Shown here piece after piece: positions 50,401-58,439 of a DNA stretch of 64,000 nucleotides. Location of the stretch: contig NZ_AP021874.1 of assembly GCF_009688945.1 (NCBI RefSeq), positions 4,898,001 through 4,962,000 of the forward strand, read 5' to 3'. Under the pieces are notes generated by a model, which had not been told where the DNA came from, did no database searches, and was given only the letters and a program-made list of their open reading frames with translations. Each line of letters opens with the position of its first letter. Position 1 is the stretch's first letter. Source of the DNA: Desulfosarcina alkanivorans (GTDB taxonomy: Bacteria > Desulfobacterota > Desulfobacteria > Desulfobacterales > Desulfosarcinaceae). The position numbers and the translations under genes are program-made.

Positions 50401-50551
50401 CACCAAGCCTGTGGGTGAGGGGACGGGGTTGGGGCTGTCTGTCTCCTACTTCATCATTACCGAAACCCATGGCGGAAAGATGGATGTCCTGTCGACGGAC
50501 AGCGGCGGAACCCGCTTTGTCATAAGTTTGCCAAAAGCGGGACCGTCTTGA
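47423..50551 (+). CDS. hybrid sensor kinase: ABC-type substrate-binding domain, three PAS domains, HisKA/HATPase
   Basis: About 1042 residues. N-terminal membrane segment, then a periplasmic ABC_sub_bind-type domain (about 55-350: AAVLMINAYHPGYRWSDQLVQGVRD, VICGANDLN, LWEFNLGHGIIGGKLVSGV). A helix near 368-389 is followed by PAS domains at about 406-517, 536-652 and 660-774. The kinase has H-box AGMAHEINNPLAGIL near 793, N-box QQVFLNILKNGAEAM near 930 and G-box GEGTGLGLSVSYF near 998. Start uncertain: ATG at 47423 follows GGCGGTGG; ATG 47483 is the alternative. No partner regulator adjacent; the neighbour upstream is a solute-binding protein. Confidence 0.85.
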   Translation: MGHDAPGRRPHQGRVRFDRFMNGGLPIIILLAWATAFFVFSPFVSNGHASTPAAVLMINAYHPGYRWSDQLVQGVRDTLMAAAPQTRLYVEHLDSKRLYSPPAFDRLADLIGEKYRHISFNAVIAADNNSIRFLKKHRQSLFAGIPVVICGANDLNPADLDGMAPVTGVNEAADVRATIDLALKLMPAVRRIVVVNDTTPTGRQVHREIQRASEAFSDRIAFVYWDDLRREDLIRRLAGLNHGDMVLYTFLFKDRSGDYFAYDDSAQRICSASPVPVFGLWEFNLGHGIIGGKLVSGVTQGQAAGKMVLRILGGEKTDTIPLLMESPNRFAFDYRVLERFGFRESDLPADSLIINRPTSIYEAYRALIWCGIVAFAGMIILILFLLVNIDKRRKMERDLRESRQSLKSITDNIPGVVYQFHAAADGQYGLNYVNDKASDIFDLQPTPDTFFEAFSARIHEADRERFFTSIADAVAAAGPWHFQGRFVHPSDGVMWFSGSAVPRTVNGQIIFDGVLMDISELKKADAALTDANRMLRLVLDTIPVRVFWKDKACRYLGCNQPFAGDAGRSRPDELIGKDDFSFPWGTDQADLYRRDDLMVMRTGKPKINYEEPQTTLDNRTIWLQTSKVPMRDAQDNVIGVLGTYQDITERKLAGEELRKLRNYLTNIINSMPSVLVGVDTQGRVTQWNRQAEQMTGMTFEKVRSQPVARVFPRLMDEMDRIRTAITDRRVLRDLKIPRTENGETRFEDVTIFPLVANGIEGAVIRVDDVTDRVRMEEMVIQSEKMLSVGGLAAGMAHEINNPLAGILQNTAVLENRLSGDLPANRKAAETAGTTMPAICHYLELRQLPAMLDNIRTSGNRAAAIVKNMLSFARKSDRITSSHELTSLLDQTIELARTDYDMKKRYDFKQIHIVREYDDTVIPVPCEGSKIQQVFLNILKNGAEAMADRKVTQAPPLFVLRVKEEGVWVRVEIEDNGPGMDEKTRRRIFEPFFTTKPVGEGTGLGLSVSYFIITETHGGKMDVLSTDSGGTRFVISLPKAGPS

Positions 50552-50650
50552 CCGCCATGTCGACCGCTGAAAGCGCCTGTCATGCAGTCCGTCTGGCCCG
50601 GGCACCGAGCATGACCGCCGGGGATGATCAAAAGGATCCCCCGTTTAACT

Positions 50651-50698
50651 AGTGTCCGTCCAGAAAATAGGTAAATTGGCCTTTTATGGATGGGCACT
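50651..50698. repeat. short imperfect inverted repeat related to the element at 13485
   Basis: AGTGTCCGTCCAGAAAA (50651-50667) and TTTTATGGATGGGCACT (50682-50698) pair with three mismatches in 17. TCCGTCCAGAAA is shared with the right end of the MITE-like element (13608-13621, opposite strand). It lies between two convergent genes, ending next to the OYE-gene stop, so it may also serve as a terminator. Confidence 0.45.
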
Positions 50699-50700
50699 GT

Positions 50701-52701
50701 CTAAATTTCCATTCCCGCCCGGTACCCCTGGTGAACGGCATCGAAGGCCAGGGCCACCCTGCCGGCGTCACCTGCCACCTTGAAGGCGATGCCCAGGTTT
50801 TCCACCACCTCCTGCAACGGATTGTATGATGCGGCCCCGGCGGCGATCACCACCGTGTCGGCGGCGATGGTCTCCACCCGGCCGTCCTTTTCCACCTTCA
50901 GCCCCTGCGCAACGATTTCCACTACCGTTGCCCGGGTGACCGTGGCTACGCCGATGCGTGACAGCTGCTGCATCATTCCCCAGCGCGTGGACTTGCCGAT
51001 GTCCTTGCCCACCTTGTCGAGCATCTCCACCAGGGTCACCTGCCGGGTGCCCCGGGTGGCCATCTCAAACAGGGTCTCCGGGTCTTCGGCGCGATTGACC
51101 AGCAGAAACTTGACGCCCTCGGCAGACAAGGTGCCTTTTTCGGCCAGGAACAGGGCGGTCTCCACCCCGACGGCACCGCCGCCGATGATCGCCACCCGCT
51201 GTCCGGTGGCCGCCCGGTTCATCAGCACATCCCAGGCCTGAACCACATGGGGCCGGTCGCTGCCGGGAATGGGCGGCGACAGCGGCCGGGCACCCGTGGC
51301 CAGAACCACCGTATCGGGGGCTTCCCTGCGGATCAGGGTTTCATCGACCCGGCAATCGAGCATCGTGGGGATTCCCGCCACCTCTACCTGCCGGGCCAGG
51401 TCCGTCGCCAGTGAGGCAAACTCGGCCCTTCCGGGAGGAGCGGCGGCCAGATGCAGCTGGCCACCCAGCCGGCCGGTTTTTTCAAAGAGCGAGACCCGGT
51501 GGCCTCGTTCGTGGGCGGCCAGGGCGGCGCTCATTCCCGCCGGGCCGCCGCCTACCACCATCACTTTTTTCGACGGCGATGCTTTTTTGACTGCCCCGGC
51601 GGTTTCGTGGCCGGCCCGGGGATTGCACAGGCACTCCACGTGCTTGAGCTGGAACAGGTGGTCGAAGCATCCCTGGGCACAGGCAATACAGTGGACGATA
51701 TCCGCTTCCTTTTTCTGACGGGCCTTTTCCGGCAGCCTGGGGTCGGCAATCAGGCTGCGGCCCATGGCCACCATGTCGCACATGCCGTCGGCGATCATCT
51801 CCCGGGCCGTGTCCGGGGTGTTGATGCGGTGGCTGGCGATTACCGGCACATCCACCTGCTCCCGTATGGCCTTGGCCAGGTAGGCGAACACCCCCCGGGG
51901 TACGGCGGTGACAATCTGGGGGACCCGGGCCTCGTGCCAGCCCACATTGATGCACAGGGCATCGGCCGGGCCTGCCGCCAGGGCCCGGGCATAGGCCTGA
52001 AGCTCGAGGCGGCCGTTGCCGCCGGGCATGAAGTCGTTGCCGTTCATGCGCACGATCAGCGGGTAGTCGTCGCCCACGGCGTCGCGCACAGCGGCCATGA
52101 CCTCCAGTCCGAAGCGCATTCGGTTTTCCAGGCTGCCGCCGTAGCGGTCGGTGCGCTGGTTGGTCAGCGGGGAGAGAAATTCACTGATCAGATAACCGGT
52201 GCCGCTGAGTACCTCCACGGCATCGAACCCGGCTGTTTTTACCCGCAGGGCGGCGGCGGCAAAGGCCTCGATGGTTTCGCCGATCTCCTCGATGGACAAT
52301 TCCCTGGGGGTTTCCCCGGTCATCCGGGACGCCACCGGAGAGGGTGCCACCGGTTGTTTGCCGTCCATGAAAAAAGAGAAATTATAGCGGCCTGCATGGT
52401 TGAGCTGCACGGCGCAGCGGGCGCCGTTGTACTTGATTGCCGCCGCCAGCCTTTCGAGGCCGGGAATGAAGGCGTCATCGTGGGCGCCGATGTTCTGGGT
52501 GTTGCCGGACAGGTCGTCCACGGTGGCATAGCCCACGCAGATCATGCCCGCACCGCCTCTGGCCCGTTCGGCATAAAACGCCTCCAGCTGATCGGTCACC
52601 TGATAGTCCACGGCCATGCCCAGGTGCATGGCGGGCAGGTAGATCCGGTTGCTGACCTCGAGTCGGTTGAGTGTGATGGGTCGGAATAAGGGATCCTTCA
52701 T
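50701..52701 (-). CDS. NADH:flavin oxidoreductase of OYE/2,4-dienoyl-CoA reductase type
   Basis: 666 residues, full FadH-like layout. The FMN barrel (1-335) has LFRPITLNRLEVSNRIYLPAM, QLNHAGRY and LISEFLSPLTNQRTDRYGGSLENR. The 4Fe-4S cluster has CIACAQGC near 337 and a later ECLC. The FAD/NAD half has VVGGGPAGMSAALAAHERGH near 380 and IIGGGAVGVETALFLAEKG near 495. Relatives reduce dienoyl-CoA or aromatic acyl-CoA double bonds in anaerobes. It sits downstream of a MerR regulator and near acyl-CoA genes, so an unsaturated acyl-CoA is a reasonable guess; the substrate is not known. Confidence 0.88.
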   Translation of the reverse strand: MKDPLFRPITLNRLEVSNRIYLPAMHLGMAVDYQVTDQLEAFYAERARGGAGMICVGYATVDDLSGNTQNIGAHDDAFIPGLERLAAAIKYNGARCAVQLNHAGRYNFSFFMDGKQPVAPSPVASRMTGETPRELSIEEIGETIEAFAAAALRVKTAGFDAVEVLSGTGYLISEFLSPLTNQRTDRYGGSLENRMRFGLEVMAAVRDAVGDDYPLIVRMNGNDFMPGGNGRLELQAYARALAAGPADALCINVGWHEARVPQIVTAVPRGVFAYLAKAIREQVDVPVIASHRINTPDTAREMIADGMCDMVAMGRSLIADPRLPEKARQKKEADIVHCIACAQGCFDHLFQLKHVECLCNPRAGHETAGAVKKASPSKKVMVVGGGPAGMSAALAAHERGHRVSLFEKTGRLGGQLHLAAAPPGRAEFASLATDLARQVEVAGIPTMLDCRVDETLIRREAPDTVVLATGARPLSPPIPGSDRPHVVQAWDVLMNRAATGQRVAIIGGGAVGVETALFLAEKGTLSAEGVKFLLVNRAEDPETLFEMATRGTRQVTLVEMLDKVGKDIGKSTRWGMMQQLSRIGVATVTRATVVEIVAQGLKVEKDGRVETIAADTVVIAAGAASYNPLQEVVENLGIAFKVAGDAGRVALAFDAVHQGYRAGMEI

Positions 52702-52716
52702 TGGGTTTCTCCTGTC

Positions 52717-53427
52717 TCACGGTTTTCGATTTTTGAGCCCTTTAAAGTCGATGAGCCGTTTCTGCATGATGCGGTCGATGACATAGGTTCTCAGCCCCCG
52801 GGCCATGCGGGTCAGCTCCAGGGTCAGGGCGGCGTCTTTTTCGAAGGAGAGCGGTCCGGTGATTTTCTGACGCAGGGTTATTTCCTCTTCCACCATGGTC
52901 TCTGCCAGCTTCGGGTAAAAGGATAAATCCGGGATCGTCATGCCCATGTCGAGCCCTTTTTTGAGCAGCCGGCCCATGGCCTGATCCTCCCTGTCGAACT
53001 GCCCGTCGGCCAGGGGAACAAGGATACGGGCTTTACAGAGGGCGGTCACCTGCTCGCCGCTCAGGCCGGTGGCGCTGCAAAAGGCCTGCCTGCCGATCCG
53101 TCTGCCCCGGGAACCGAACAGGGTGGCCTGGAGCTCCACCAGGGGGCCCACGTCCCGGCCGTTGTCCATCTCTTTGAGCAGGCCCTTGATGGCCGCCAGG
53201 GGCAGCCGGTGACGGGCCTGGGCCTGTTTGATAAATCCCACCCGCTCGATGCATGACGGATGGTAGTAGGCCATGTTGCGCTGGGTGCGCACCGGTTCGG
53301 GCAGCAGGCCGGTGTTCACATAGAGAAGGAGGGTCGACTTGGGCACGCCGCTGGCATCGACCAGTTCCTTCATCTTCAGATAGGGGCTGCCGCTTTCGGT
53401 ATGGGGTTTGCCATGGGAAGATGCCAC
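52717..53427 (-). CDS. MerR-family transcriptional regulator
   Basis: About 236 residues. The DNA-binding domain runs MKELVDASGVPKSTLLLYVNTGLLPEPVRTQRNMAYYHPSCIERVGFIKQAQ, then RHRLPLAAIKGLLKEMD, close to the MerR pattern. The C-terminal half is helical and unassigned. Start uncertain: GTG at 53427 has GGAG seven bases upstream; a longer frame begins at a GTG at 53478, and the core domain could start at an ATG at 53373. It is followed 16 bases later by the OYE-type reductase gene and diverges from the tetR gene, so it probably controls the cluster. Confidence 0.78.
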   Translation of the reverse strand: MASSHGKPHTESGSPYLKMKELVDASGVPKSTLLLYVNTGLLPEPVRTQRNMAYYHPSCIERVGFIKQAQARHRLPLAAIKGLLKEMDNGRDVGPLVELQATLFGSRGRRIGRQAFCSATGLSGEQVTALCKARILVPLADGQFDREDQAMGRLLKKGLDMGMTIPDLSFYPKLAETMVEEEITLRQKITGPLSFEKDAALTLELTRMARGLRTYVIDRIMQKRLIDFKGLKNRKP

Positions 53428-53612
53428 GAGGCGCTCCGGTGACGGCCAGATTTCTGAGAAAAAAGTGTTAACTGTCACTTCACACTGTTGGCGTATACCT
53501 GTTTTCTGCCGTCCCTGTCAATATCCGAATCGTTTCCGGGGCCACGGACCACCCGTATGCAGCCCCGGCTTTTGGGCTTGACAAGGCGCCGGCCCCTGGA
53601 TTAGAAACAACC

Positions 53613-53630
53613 TAACGACCGGTCGGTAAA
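53613..53630. promoter_or_regulatory. palindromic operator, likely TetR site
   Basis: TAACGACCGGTCGGTAAA contains the perfect 10-bp palindrome CGACCGGTCG (53616-53625), in a form used by many fatty-acid-related TetR regulators. It lies 69-86 bases before the tetR gene and can serve both tetR and the downstream genes. Confidence 0.6.
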
Positions 53631-53698
53631 ATTTCCCTTTCCTTCCTTTCCGAAGACTGCTCCGGTCATTGCCCGTTGAATCAGGAGCCGCCATACCC

Positions 53699-54319
53699 AT
53701 GGGCGACATGAAGACGACCATAAAATCCGTATCCATCGATCTTTTTTTCGAAAAAGGATATTTCGCCACCAGCATCAGCGACATCGCCAGGGGCAGCGGC
53801 ATCCAGAAAGCCAGCATCTATTATCACTATGCCAGCAAGGCGGACCTGCTGTTTCGTATTATGAGCGCCACCATGGATGATCTGACCACCACCCTCAAAG
53901 AGCGCCTGGCGGCGGCCGGGGGAATCGAGGTCCAGATGCGGGCGGCCGTGCGTGGCCATGTGTGTTTTCACCTGGAGCGGCAGAAAGAGAACTTCATCGC
54001 CAACAGTGAGCTTCGGGGCCTCAGCGCCGAACATTACCGGGCCATCGTCAGGAAGCGTGACGAATATGAATCCATTTTTCAGCAACTCATCCATCAGGGA
54101 ACCGTGGCGGGTGTGTTTGCCGATGTGGACGTCAAGATTCTTTCCTACGCCATTTTGACCCTGTGTACGGCCGGTGCGACCTGGTACAATCCCAACGGCC
54201 GTTTGACGGTGGATGAAATCGCCGATATTTACGAAAATTTTATTATCAGCGGCTTAAAGCAGGGCTGCCTCACCCCCCTGCCGGCAGCTGAAAAAGGTAT
54301 TTTCAACGGTACTCAATAG
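53699..54319 (+). CDS. TetR-family transcriptional regulator
   Basis: 206 residues. N-terminal helix-turn-helix: KTTIKSVSIDLFFEKGYFATSISDIARGSGIQKASIYYHYASKADLLF, with the typical ASIYYHYASK recognition helix. The C-terminal ligand domain is all helical. ATG at 53699 has AGGAG ten bases upstream; an earlier frame start lacks one. It precedes acyl-CoA dehydrogenase by 62 bases on the same strand, so it probably responds to an acyl-CoA and regulates this row. Confidence 0.88.
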   Translation: MGDMKTTIKSVSIDLFFEKGYFATSISDIARGSGIQKASIYYHYASKADLLFRIMSATMDDLTTTLKERLAAAGGIEVQMRAAVRGHVCFHLERQKENFIANSELRGLSAEHYRAIVRKRDEYESIFQQLIHQGTVAGVFADVDVKILSYAILTLCTAGATWYNPNGRLTVDEIADIYENFIISGLKQGCLTPLPAAEKGIFNGTQ

Positions 54320-54381
54320 TGGCTGCAATGCAACCGTTGATGCGTTGCGGCCGGCCCCGCTGTTGCGGAAAGGAGGTCCTC

Positions 54382-55530
54382 GTGGATTTTGACTTGACCA
54401 GAGAGCAGGAGATGATTCGCAAGGAGGTCCGCAAGTTTGCCCAGAGCGAGATCGCCCCGGTGGCAATGGAACTGGATGAGGCCGAGGCATTTTCCTGCGA
54501 CCTCACGCGAAAGATGGGTGACATCGGATTGTTCGGCATGTTTGTCTCCGAGGCTTACGAGGGGCAGGCCATGGACTACATTTCCTATATCATTGCCGTG
54601 GAGGAGATCGCCCGGGTGGACGGCTCCCAGGCGGCCACCATTGCCGCGGGCAATTCTCTGGGAATCGGTCCCCTGTATTATTTTGGCAACGAGGATCAAA
54701 AAAAGAAATATCTGCCCGCCCTGTGTAACGGGGAGGCCCTGTGGGGGTTCGGGCTCACCGAACCCACCGCCGGCTCGGATGCCGGCGGTTCCAAAACAAC
54801 GGCGGTGCGCGACGGCGACGACTGGGTGATCAACGGCTCCAAGATCTTTATTACCAACGCGGCCAGTGACATGACCCTGGGCGTGACGGTCCAGGCCATC
54901 ACCGGCACCCGGCCCAGCGGCAAACCGGAATACACCTGTTTTATCGTGGAGAGCGGCACCAGGGGGTTCAAGGCCGTGCCCATGAAAAAGAAGATGATGT
55001 GGCGCTCCTCCAACACGGCGGAACTCTATTTCGACGATGTGCGTGTGCCGGCCAAAAACATCCTGGGCCAGCAGGGCGACGGATTTCACCAGATGCTCCA
55101 GACCCTTGACGGCGGCCGCCTTTCGATCGCCGCCATGGGCCTCGGGGGCGCCCAGGGGGCCTATGACACGGCCTTGAAATATGCCCGCAACCGGGAGCAG
55201 TTCGGCCAGCCCATTTCCAAGTTCCAGGCGGTGGCCTTCAAGCTGGCGGACAGCGCCATGGAGATCGAATGCGGCCGCAACCTGCTGTACAAGGCCTGCT
55301 GGCTGCGGGATCACCGGCGACCCTTTGAAAAAGAGGCCGCCATGGCCAAGCTCTATTGTTCCGAACTCATGGGGCGCGTGGCCAATCATGCCGTGCAGAT
55401 TCACGGCGGCTACGGGTTGATGAAAGAGTATGACGTGGAGCGGTTTTACCGTGACCAGAAGCTGCTGGACATCGGCGAGGGCACTTCGGAAGTCCAGCGT
55501 ATCGTCATTTCACGCTATATCGGCTGTTAA
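54382..55530 (+). CDS. acyl-CoA dehydrogenase (short/branched-chain or related type)
   Basis: 382 residues, FAD enzyme introducing the alpha,beta double bond of an acyl-CoA. VDFDLTREQEMIRKEVRKFAQ opens it; GFGLTEPTAGSDAGGSKTTA near 126 and IFITNAASDMTLGV bind FAD; the catalytic glutamate is in LDIGEGTSEVQRIVIS near 368, the position used by short-chain and benzylsuccinyl-type enzymes, not isovaleryl-CoA dehydrogenase. GTG start at 54382 with AAAGGAGG upstream; the frame extends further back without a ribosome site. First catabolic gene of the acd-ech-HMGL-like row. Confidence 0.92.
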   Translation: MDFDLTREQEMIRKEVRKFAQSEIAPVAMELDEAEAFSCDLTRKMGDIGLFGMFVSEAYEGQAMDYISYIIAVEEIARVDGSQAATIAAGNSLGIGPLYYFGNEDQKKKYLPALCNGEALWGFGLTEPTAGSDAGGSKTTAVRDGDDWVINGSKIFITNAASDMTLGVTVQAITGTRPSGKPEYTCFIVESGTRGFKAVPMKKKMMWRSSNTAELYFDDVRVPAKNILGQQGDGFHQMLQTLDGGRLSIAAMGLGGAQGAYDTALKYARNREQFGQPISKFQAVAFKLADSAMEIECGRNLLYKACWLRDHRRPFEKEAAMAKLYCSELMGRVANHAVQIHGGYGLMKEYDVERFYRDQKLLDIGEGTSEVQRIVISRYIGC

Positions 55531-55556
55531 CCCGAAGCCTTTTCAAGGAGGGCGGC

Positions 55557-56339
55557 ATGAACGACCCTATCCTGTTAACCGAGCAAGCGAACGGGGTGGT
55601 CCTGATCACTTTGAACCGGCCCGAGGTGATGAACTCCTTCAATTTTGATCTGCTGCATGCCTTGCAGGCCCGAATCGCCGACATGCGCTTTGACGGCAGT
55701 GTCCGTGTGATCATCATCACCGGCAGCGGTGACCGGGCTTTTTGTTCCGGGGCGGACCTGAAGGAGCGGGCCACCCTGTCTCCCGTCCAGGTCAAGGAGT
55801 ACATCTTTACCATCCGCAACCTCTTCACGGCCATTGAAGGGCTCAACAAGCCGGTGATCGCCGCGGTCAACGGCGTGGCCCTGGGCGGTGGCACCGAACT
55901 GGCCCTGGCGTCGGACATCCGCATCGCTTCTGAAAGCGCCACCATGGGGCTCACCGAAACCCGCCTGGCCATCATCCCCGGCGCCGGAGGCACCCAGCGC
56001 CTGCCGCGTCTGGTGGGCAAGGGCAAGGCCAAAGAGCTGATCTTTACCGGTAAACGCATCGACGCGGCCGAAGCGCTGAACATTGGCCTGGTGAATAAGG
56101 TCTGCGCGCCGGAGGCCCTCATCGACACCTGCCGGCAGATGGCCGCCGAAATCTGTGAAACCGGTCCCGTTGCCATCGAGCAGGCCAAGTATGCCATCAA
56201 TCATGGCATGGAGACGGACCTGGCCACGGGCCTGGCCATTGAATCCAACGCCTATTGGGTATGCATTCCCACCGAAGACCGCCTGGAAGGGCTGGCGGCG
56301 TTCAGGGAGAAACGCAAACCGGTTTACCGGGGGCGCTGA
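55557..56339 (+). CDS. enoyl-CoA hydratase/isomerase family protein
   Basis: 260 residues, crotonase fold. Oxyanion-hole segments SGADLKERATLS near 65 and VNGVALGGGTELALASDIRIA near 103; the acidic residues follow in LTETRLAIIPGAGGTQRLPRLVGKGKAKELIFTG near 128-160, where Glu131-like and Glu/Asp residues of hydratases lie. ATG with AAGGAGG eight bases upstream, 27 bases after the dehydrogenase stop. It likely hydrates the product of that enzyme. Exact substrate unknown. Confidence 0.9.
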   Translation: MNDPILLTEQANGVVLITLNRPEVMNSFNFDLLHALQARIADMRFDGSVRVIIITGSGDRAFCSGADLKERATLSPVQVKEYIFTIRNLFTAIEGLNKPVIAAVNGVALGGGTELALASDIRIASESATMGLTETRLAIIPGAGGTQRLPRLVGKGKAKELIFTGKRIDAAEALNIGLVNKVCAPEALIDTCRQMAAEICETGPVAIEQAKYAINHGMETDLATGLAIESNAYWVCIPTEDRLEGLAAFREKRKPVYRGR

Positions 56340-56385
56340 ACCAGATACCGCGCCTTTCCATCACCCAGAAAACACAGGAGGTATC

Positions 56386-57552
56386 ATGACCGAATATGAT
56401 TACTGGAAAATATTTCCGCGGATGCCCAGAAAAGTGACCCTCGGCGACATCACCGTCCGGGACGGCTTCCAGCATCTGGAAAAGTTCATTTCCACCCGGG
56501 CCAAGATTTTTTACGCCGAAGAGATGATCTTTGCCGGCTGTCGCAACATCGAGGTGACCAATCTGGGCAACCCCTACCTCATGCCCCAGTTCAGTGACGC
56601 GGAACAGCTTCTGGCGCACCTGCGCAGCGACCGGTTCAAGGCGCGCTGCCGGAAGCGGGGCGTCAACCCGGACGACATTACCATCACCGCCGTGACCATC
56701 CGGGAACCGGGGGTGGACCGGGCCATCGAACTGGCCAAAAAAGGTGTCGGACCGGACCGCTGCCTGATGATGGTTTCCACCGAGGAGGAGCACCATTTCG
56801 CCAACTCGGGCCTCAGCCTTCCCGAATACTGGAAAGAGTGCGAAAGCGCCATCCGTAAATGCCGGGATGCCGGACTTCAGATGTGCGGTACAGTCAGCAC
56901 CATCTGGGGCAGCCCCATTGCCGGCGCCACCGAACTCAAAGACGCGGTGGAATTTACGAAGCGATGGCTAGAGATCGGAGCGACCGACATCGAGCATGCC
57001 GACCATGACGGCAGTGCGTCGGCACCGGAGGTCTACCGTTATTTTTCCATGATTCTGGACGAAATCCCGGACACCTCGGTGCACATCGCCCACTTCCACG
57101 AAACCAAACGGGTGGCTTCAGCTTCGGTGCTGGCGGCGCTTCAGGCGGGTATCTGCCATTTCGAGGGGACCCTGGGCGGTCTGGGCGGACAGCCGGCCAA
57201 CTTCCTGGACGACTGTCCGGTGCCGGGCACCGGGGAGTACTACTACGAGGATCCCCGCTATGTGGGGCTGACCTGTTTTGAGGACATGCTGGTGCAGATC
57301 GATGAAATGGGCATCGAACACGGCTACAACGTGGATCGCGTCCTGTGGCTGGGCCGCCAGCTGGAACGAACCGTGGGGCAGCGCCTGCGGAGTGAAGCGG
57401 TAATCAACGGAAGAACCCTCCAGGAAGGGCACATTGAATTTGCCCGGCCGGGGTTGAAAAAACTCAAAGAGAAGATGGGGGAGACGCCCGGCCAGAAACT
57501 GCCTTCCCAATGGGCGGAAAAAGCGGTGCTGCCGGAGCGTTATCGTCCCTGA
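56386..57552 (+). CDS. HMG-CoA-lyase-like TIM-barrel protein lacking the lyase cysteine
   Basis: 388 residues, longer than the usual 300-residue lyase. DITVRDGFQ (Arg25, Asp26) and HIAHFHET (His236, His238) match the metal-binding residues of HMG-CoA lyase and related aldolases. The glycine loop reads GLGGQP, with Gln269 where HMG-CoA lyase has its catalytic cysteine (GLGGCP). A second stretch PGTGEYYYED replaces the usual GN-x-x-TED. It is therefore unlikely to be a normal HMG-CoA lyase; a carbon-carbon lyase or condensing enzyme of this superfamily is more likely. ATG with AGGAGG five bases upstream. Confidence 0.82.
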   Translation: MTEYDYWKIFPRMPRKVTLGDITVRDGFQHLEKFISTRAKIFYAEEMIFAGCRNIEVTNLGNPYLMPQFSDAEQLLAHLRSDRFKARCRKRGVNPDDITITAVTIREPGVDRAIELAKKGVGPDRCLMMVSTEEEHHFANSGLSLPEYWKECESAIRKCRDAGLQMCGTVSTIWGSPIAGATELKDAVEFTKRWLEIGATDIEHADHDGSASAPEVYRYFSMILDEIPDTSVHIAHFHETKRVASASVLAALQAGICHFEGTLGGLGGQPANFLDDCPVPGTGEYYYEDPRYVGLTCFEDMLVQIDEMGIEHGYNVDRVLWLGRQLERTVGQRLRSEAVINGRTLQEGHIEFARPGLKKLKEKMGETPGQKLPSQWAEKAVLPERYRP

Positions 57553-57671
57553 CCGGTTTGAACCGTCTGGGGAGCCGGGGACGGGCCAACACGTGACCGT
57601 GGCCCTTCCACCCCTATCAACAGGAAAATCGGGGCCAGTCCCCAACCAGGAGTCCAACCAGGAGTATTGCC

Positions 57672-58322
57672 ATGGAAACAGGCCAGAAGAAACCTCACAT
57701 CAACGTGGATTATTTTGAAGACCTGACCGGACAAATCGGTGAGGGGACCTGCAGCCAGCCGGAGGGCGGCCAGGAGGATATCGGTCAGCGGATCAAGGCG
57801 ATCCGTGAAGCCAAAGGCATCTCCCTGGACGAGCTGTCCCACCTGACCGGGTTTGAGGTGGAATTGCTTGCCCGCATCGAAAGCTGCGAGGTCCAGCCCC
57901 AGCTGGGGACGGCCATCAAATTGTCCAAAGCCCTGGACAGCGCCTTCGGCCGACTGGTGTCCGGCGTGGGGGAGAAGCTCTACGCCATCACCCGCAAGGG
58001 GGAGCAGAAAATCGTTTCCCGCTCCACCTCGCTGAAGGGGAAGAAACAGGCATACATTTACCGCAGCCTGGCCCCGGAAGTAAAGGGACGGCACATGGAA
58101 TCCCTGATCGTCCAGCTGGAGGAGGCGCCGGACGGAGAGCGGTCCGTTCATGACGGCGAGGAATTCATCTATGTGCTGGAGGGACAGGTGTCACTGGACA
58201 TCGGGGACGACCATTTCGACCTGGAACCCGGGGACAGCGCCTATTACCTGTCTACGACGCCTCACCTGATCGCCGCCACAAGGGATACGGCCACGATCCT
58301 GGCGGTGCTTTACGGCGGGTAG
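57672..58322 (+). CDS. XRE-family regulator with cupin domain
   Basis: 216 residues. N-terminal XRE helix-turn-helix at about 38-92: IGQRIKAIREAKGISLDELSHLTGFEVELLARIESCEVQPQLGTAIKLSKAL. C-terminal cupin (about 135-216): HDGEEFIYVLEGQVSLDIGDDHFDLEPGDSAYYLSTTPHLIAA, with cupin metal-ligand positions partly kept. It is 120 bases after the HMGL-like gene on the same strand, and the ATG at 57672 has AGGAGT upstream. Such proteins often sense a small carboxylate or CoA metabolite for the neighbouring pathway. Confidence 0.88.
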   Translation: METGQKKPHINVDYFEDLTGQIGEGTCSQPEGGQEDIGQRIKAIREAKGISLDELSHLTGFEVELLARIESCEVQPQLGTAIKLSKALDSAFGRLVSGVGEKLYAITRKGEQKIVSRSTSLKGKKQAYIYRSLAPEVKGRHMESLIVQLEEAPDGERSVHDGEEFIYVLEGQVSLDIGDDHFDLEPGDSAYYLSTTPHLIAATRDTATILAVLYGG

Positions 58323-58439
58323 GGTCTCCCGAGGTCGGAAGGCAGAGGACCGACGGCCGAAGCGAAACTTGCACGGGCGTGGTCTTACTCCGGGCGATCA
58401 TGACGAGCGGAGGCGGCACTCCGTCAACTGTGATTTCCG

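Noticed and set aside
51451..52689. 412-residue plus-strand ORF opposite the OYE-type reductase
   Set aside because: Shadow of a protein with complete FMN, 4Fe-4S and FAD motifs.
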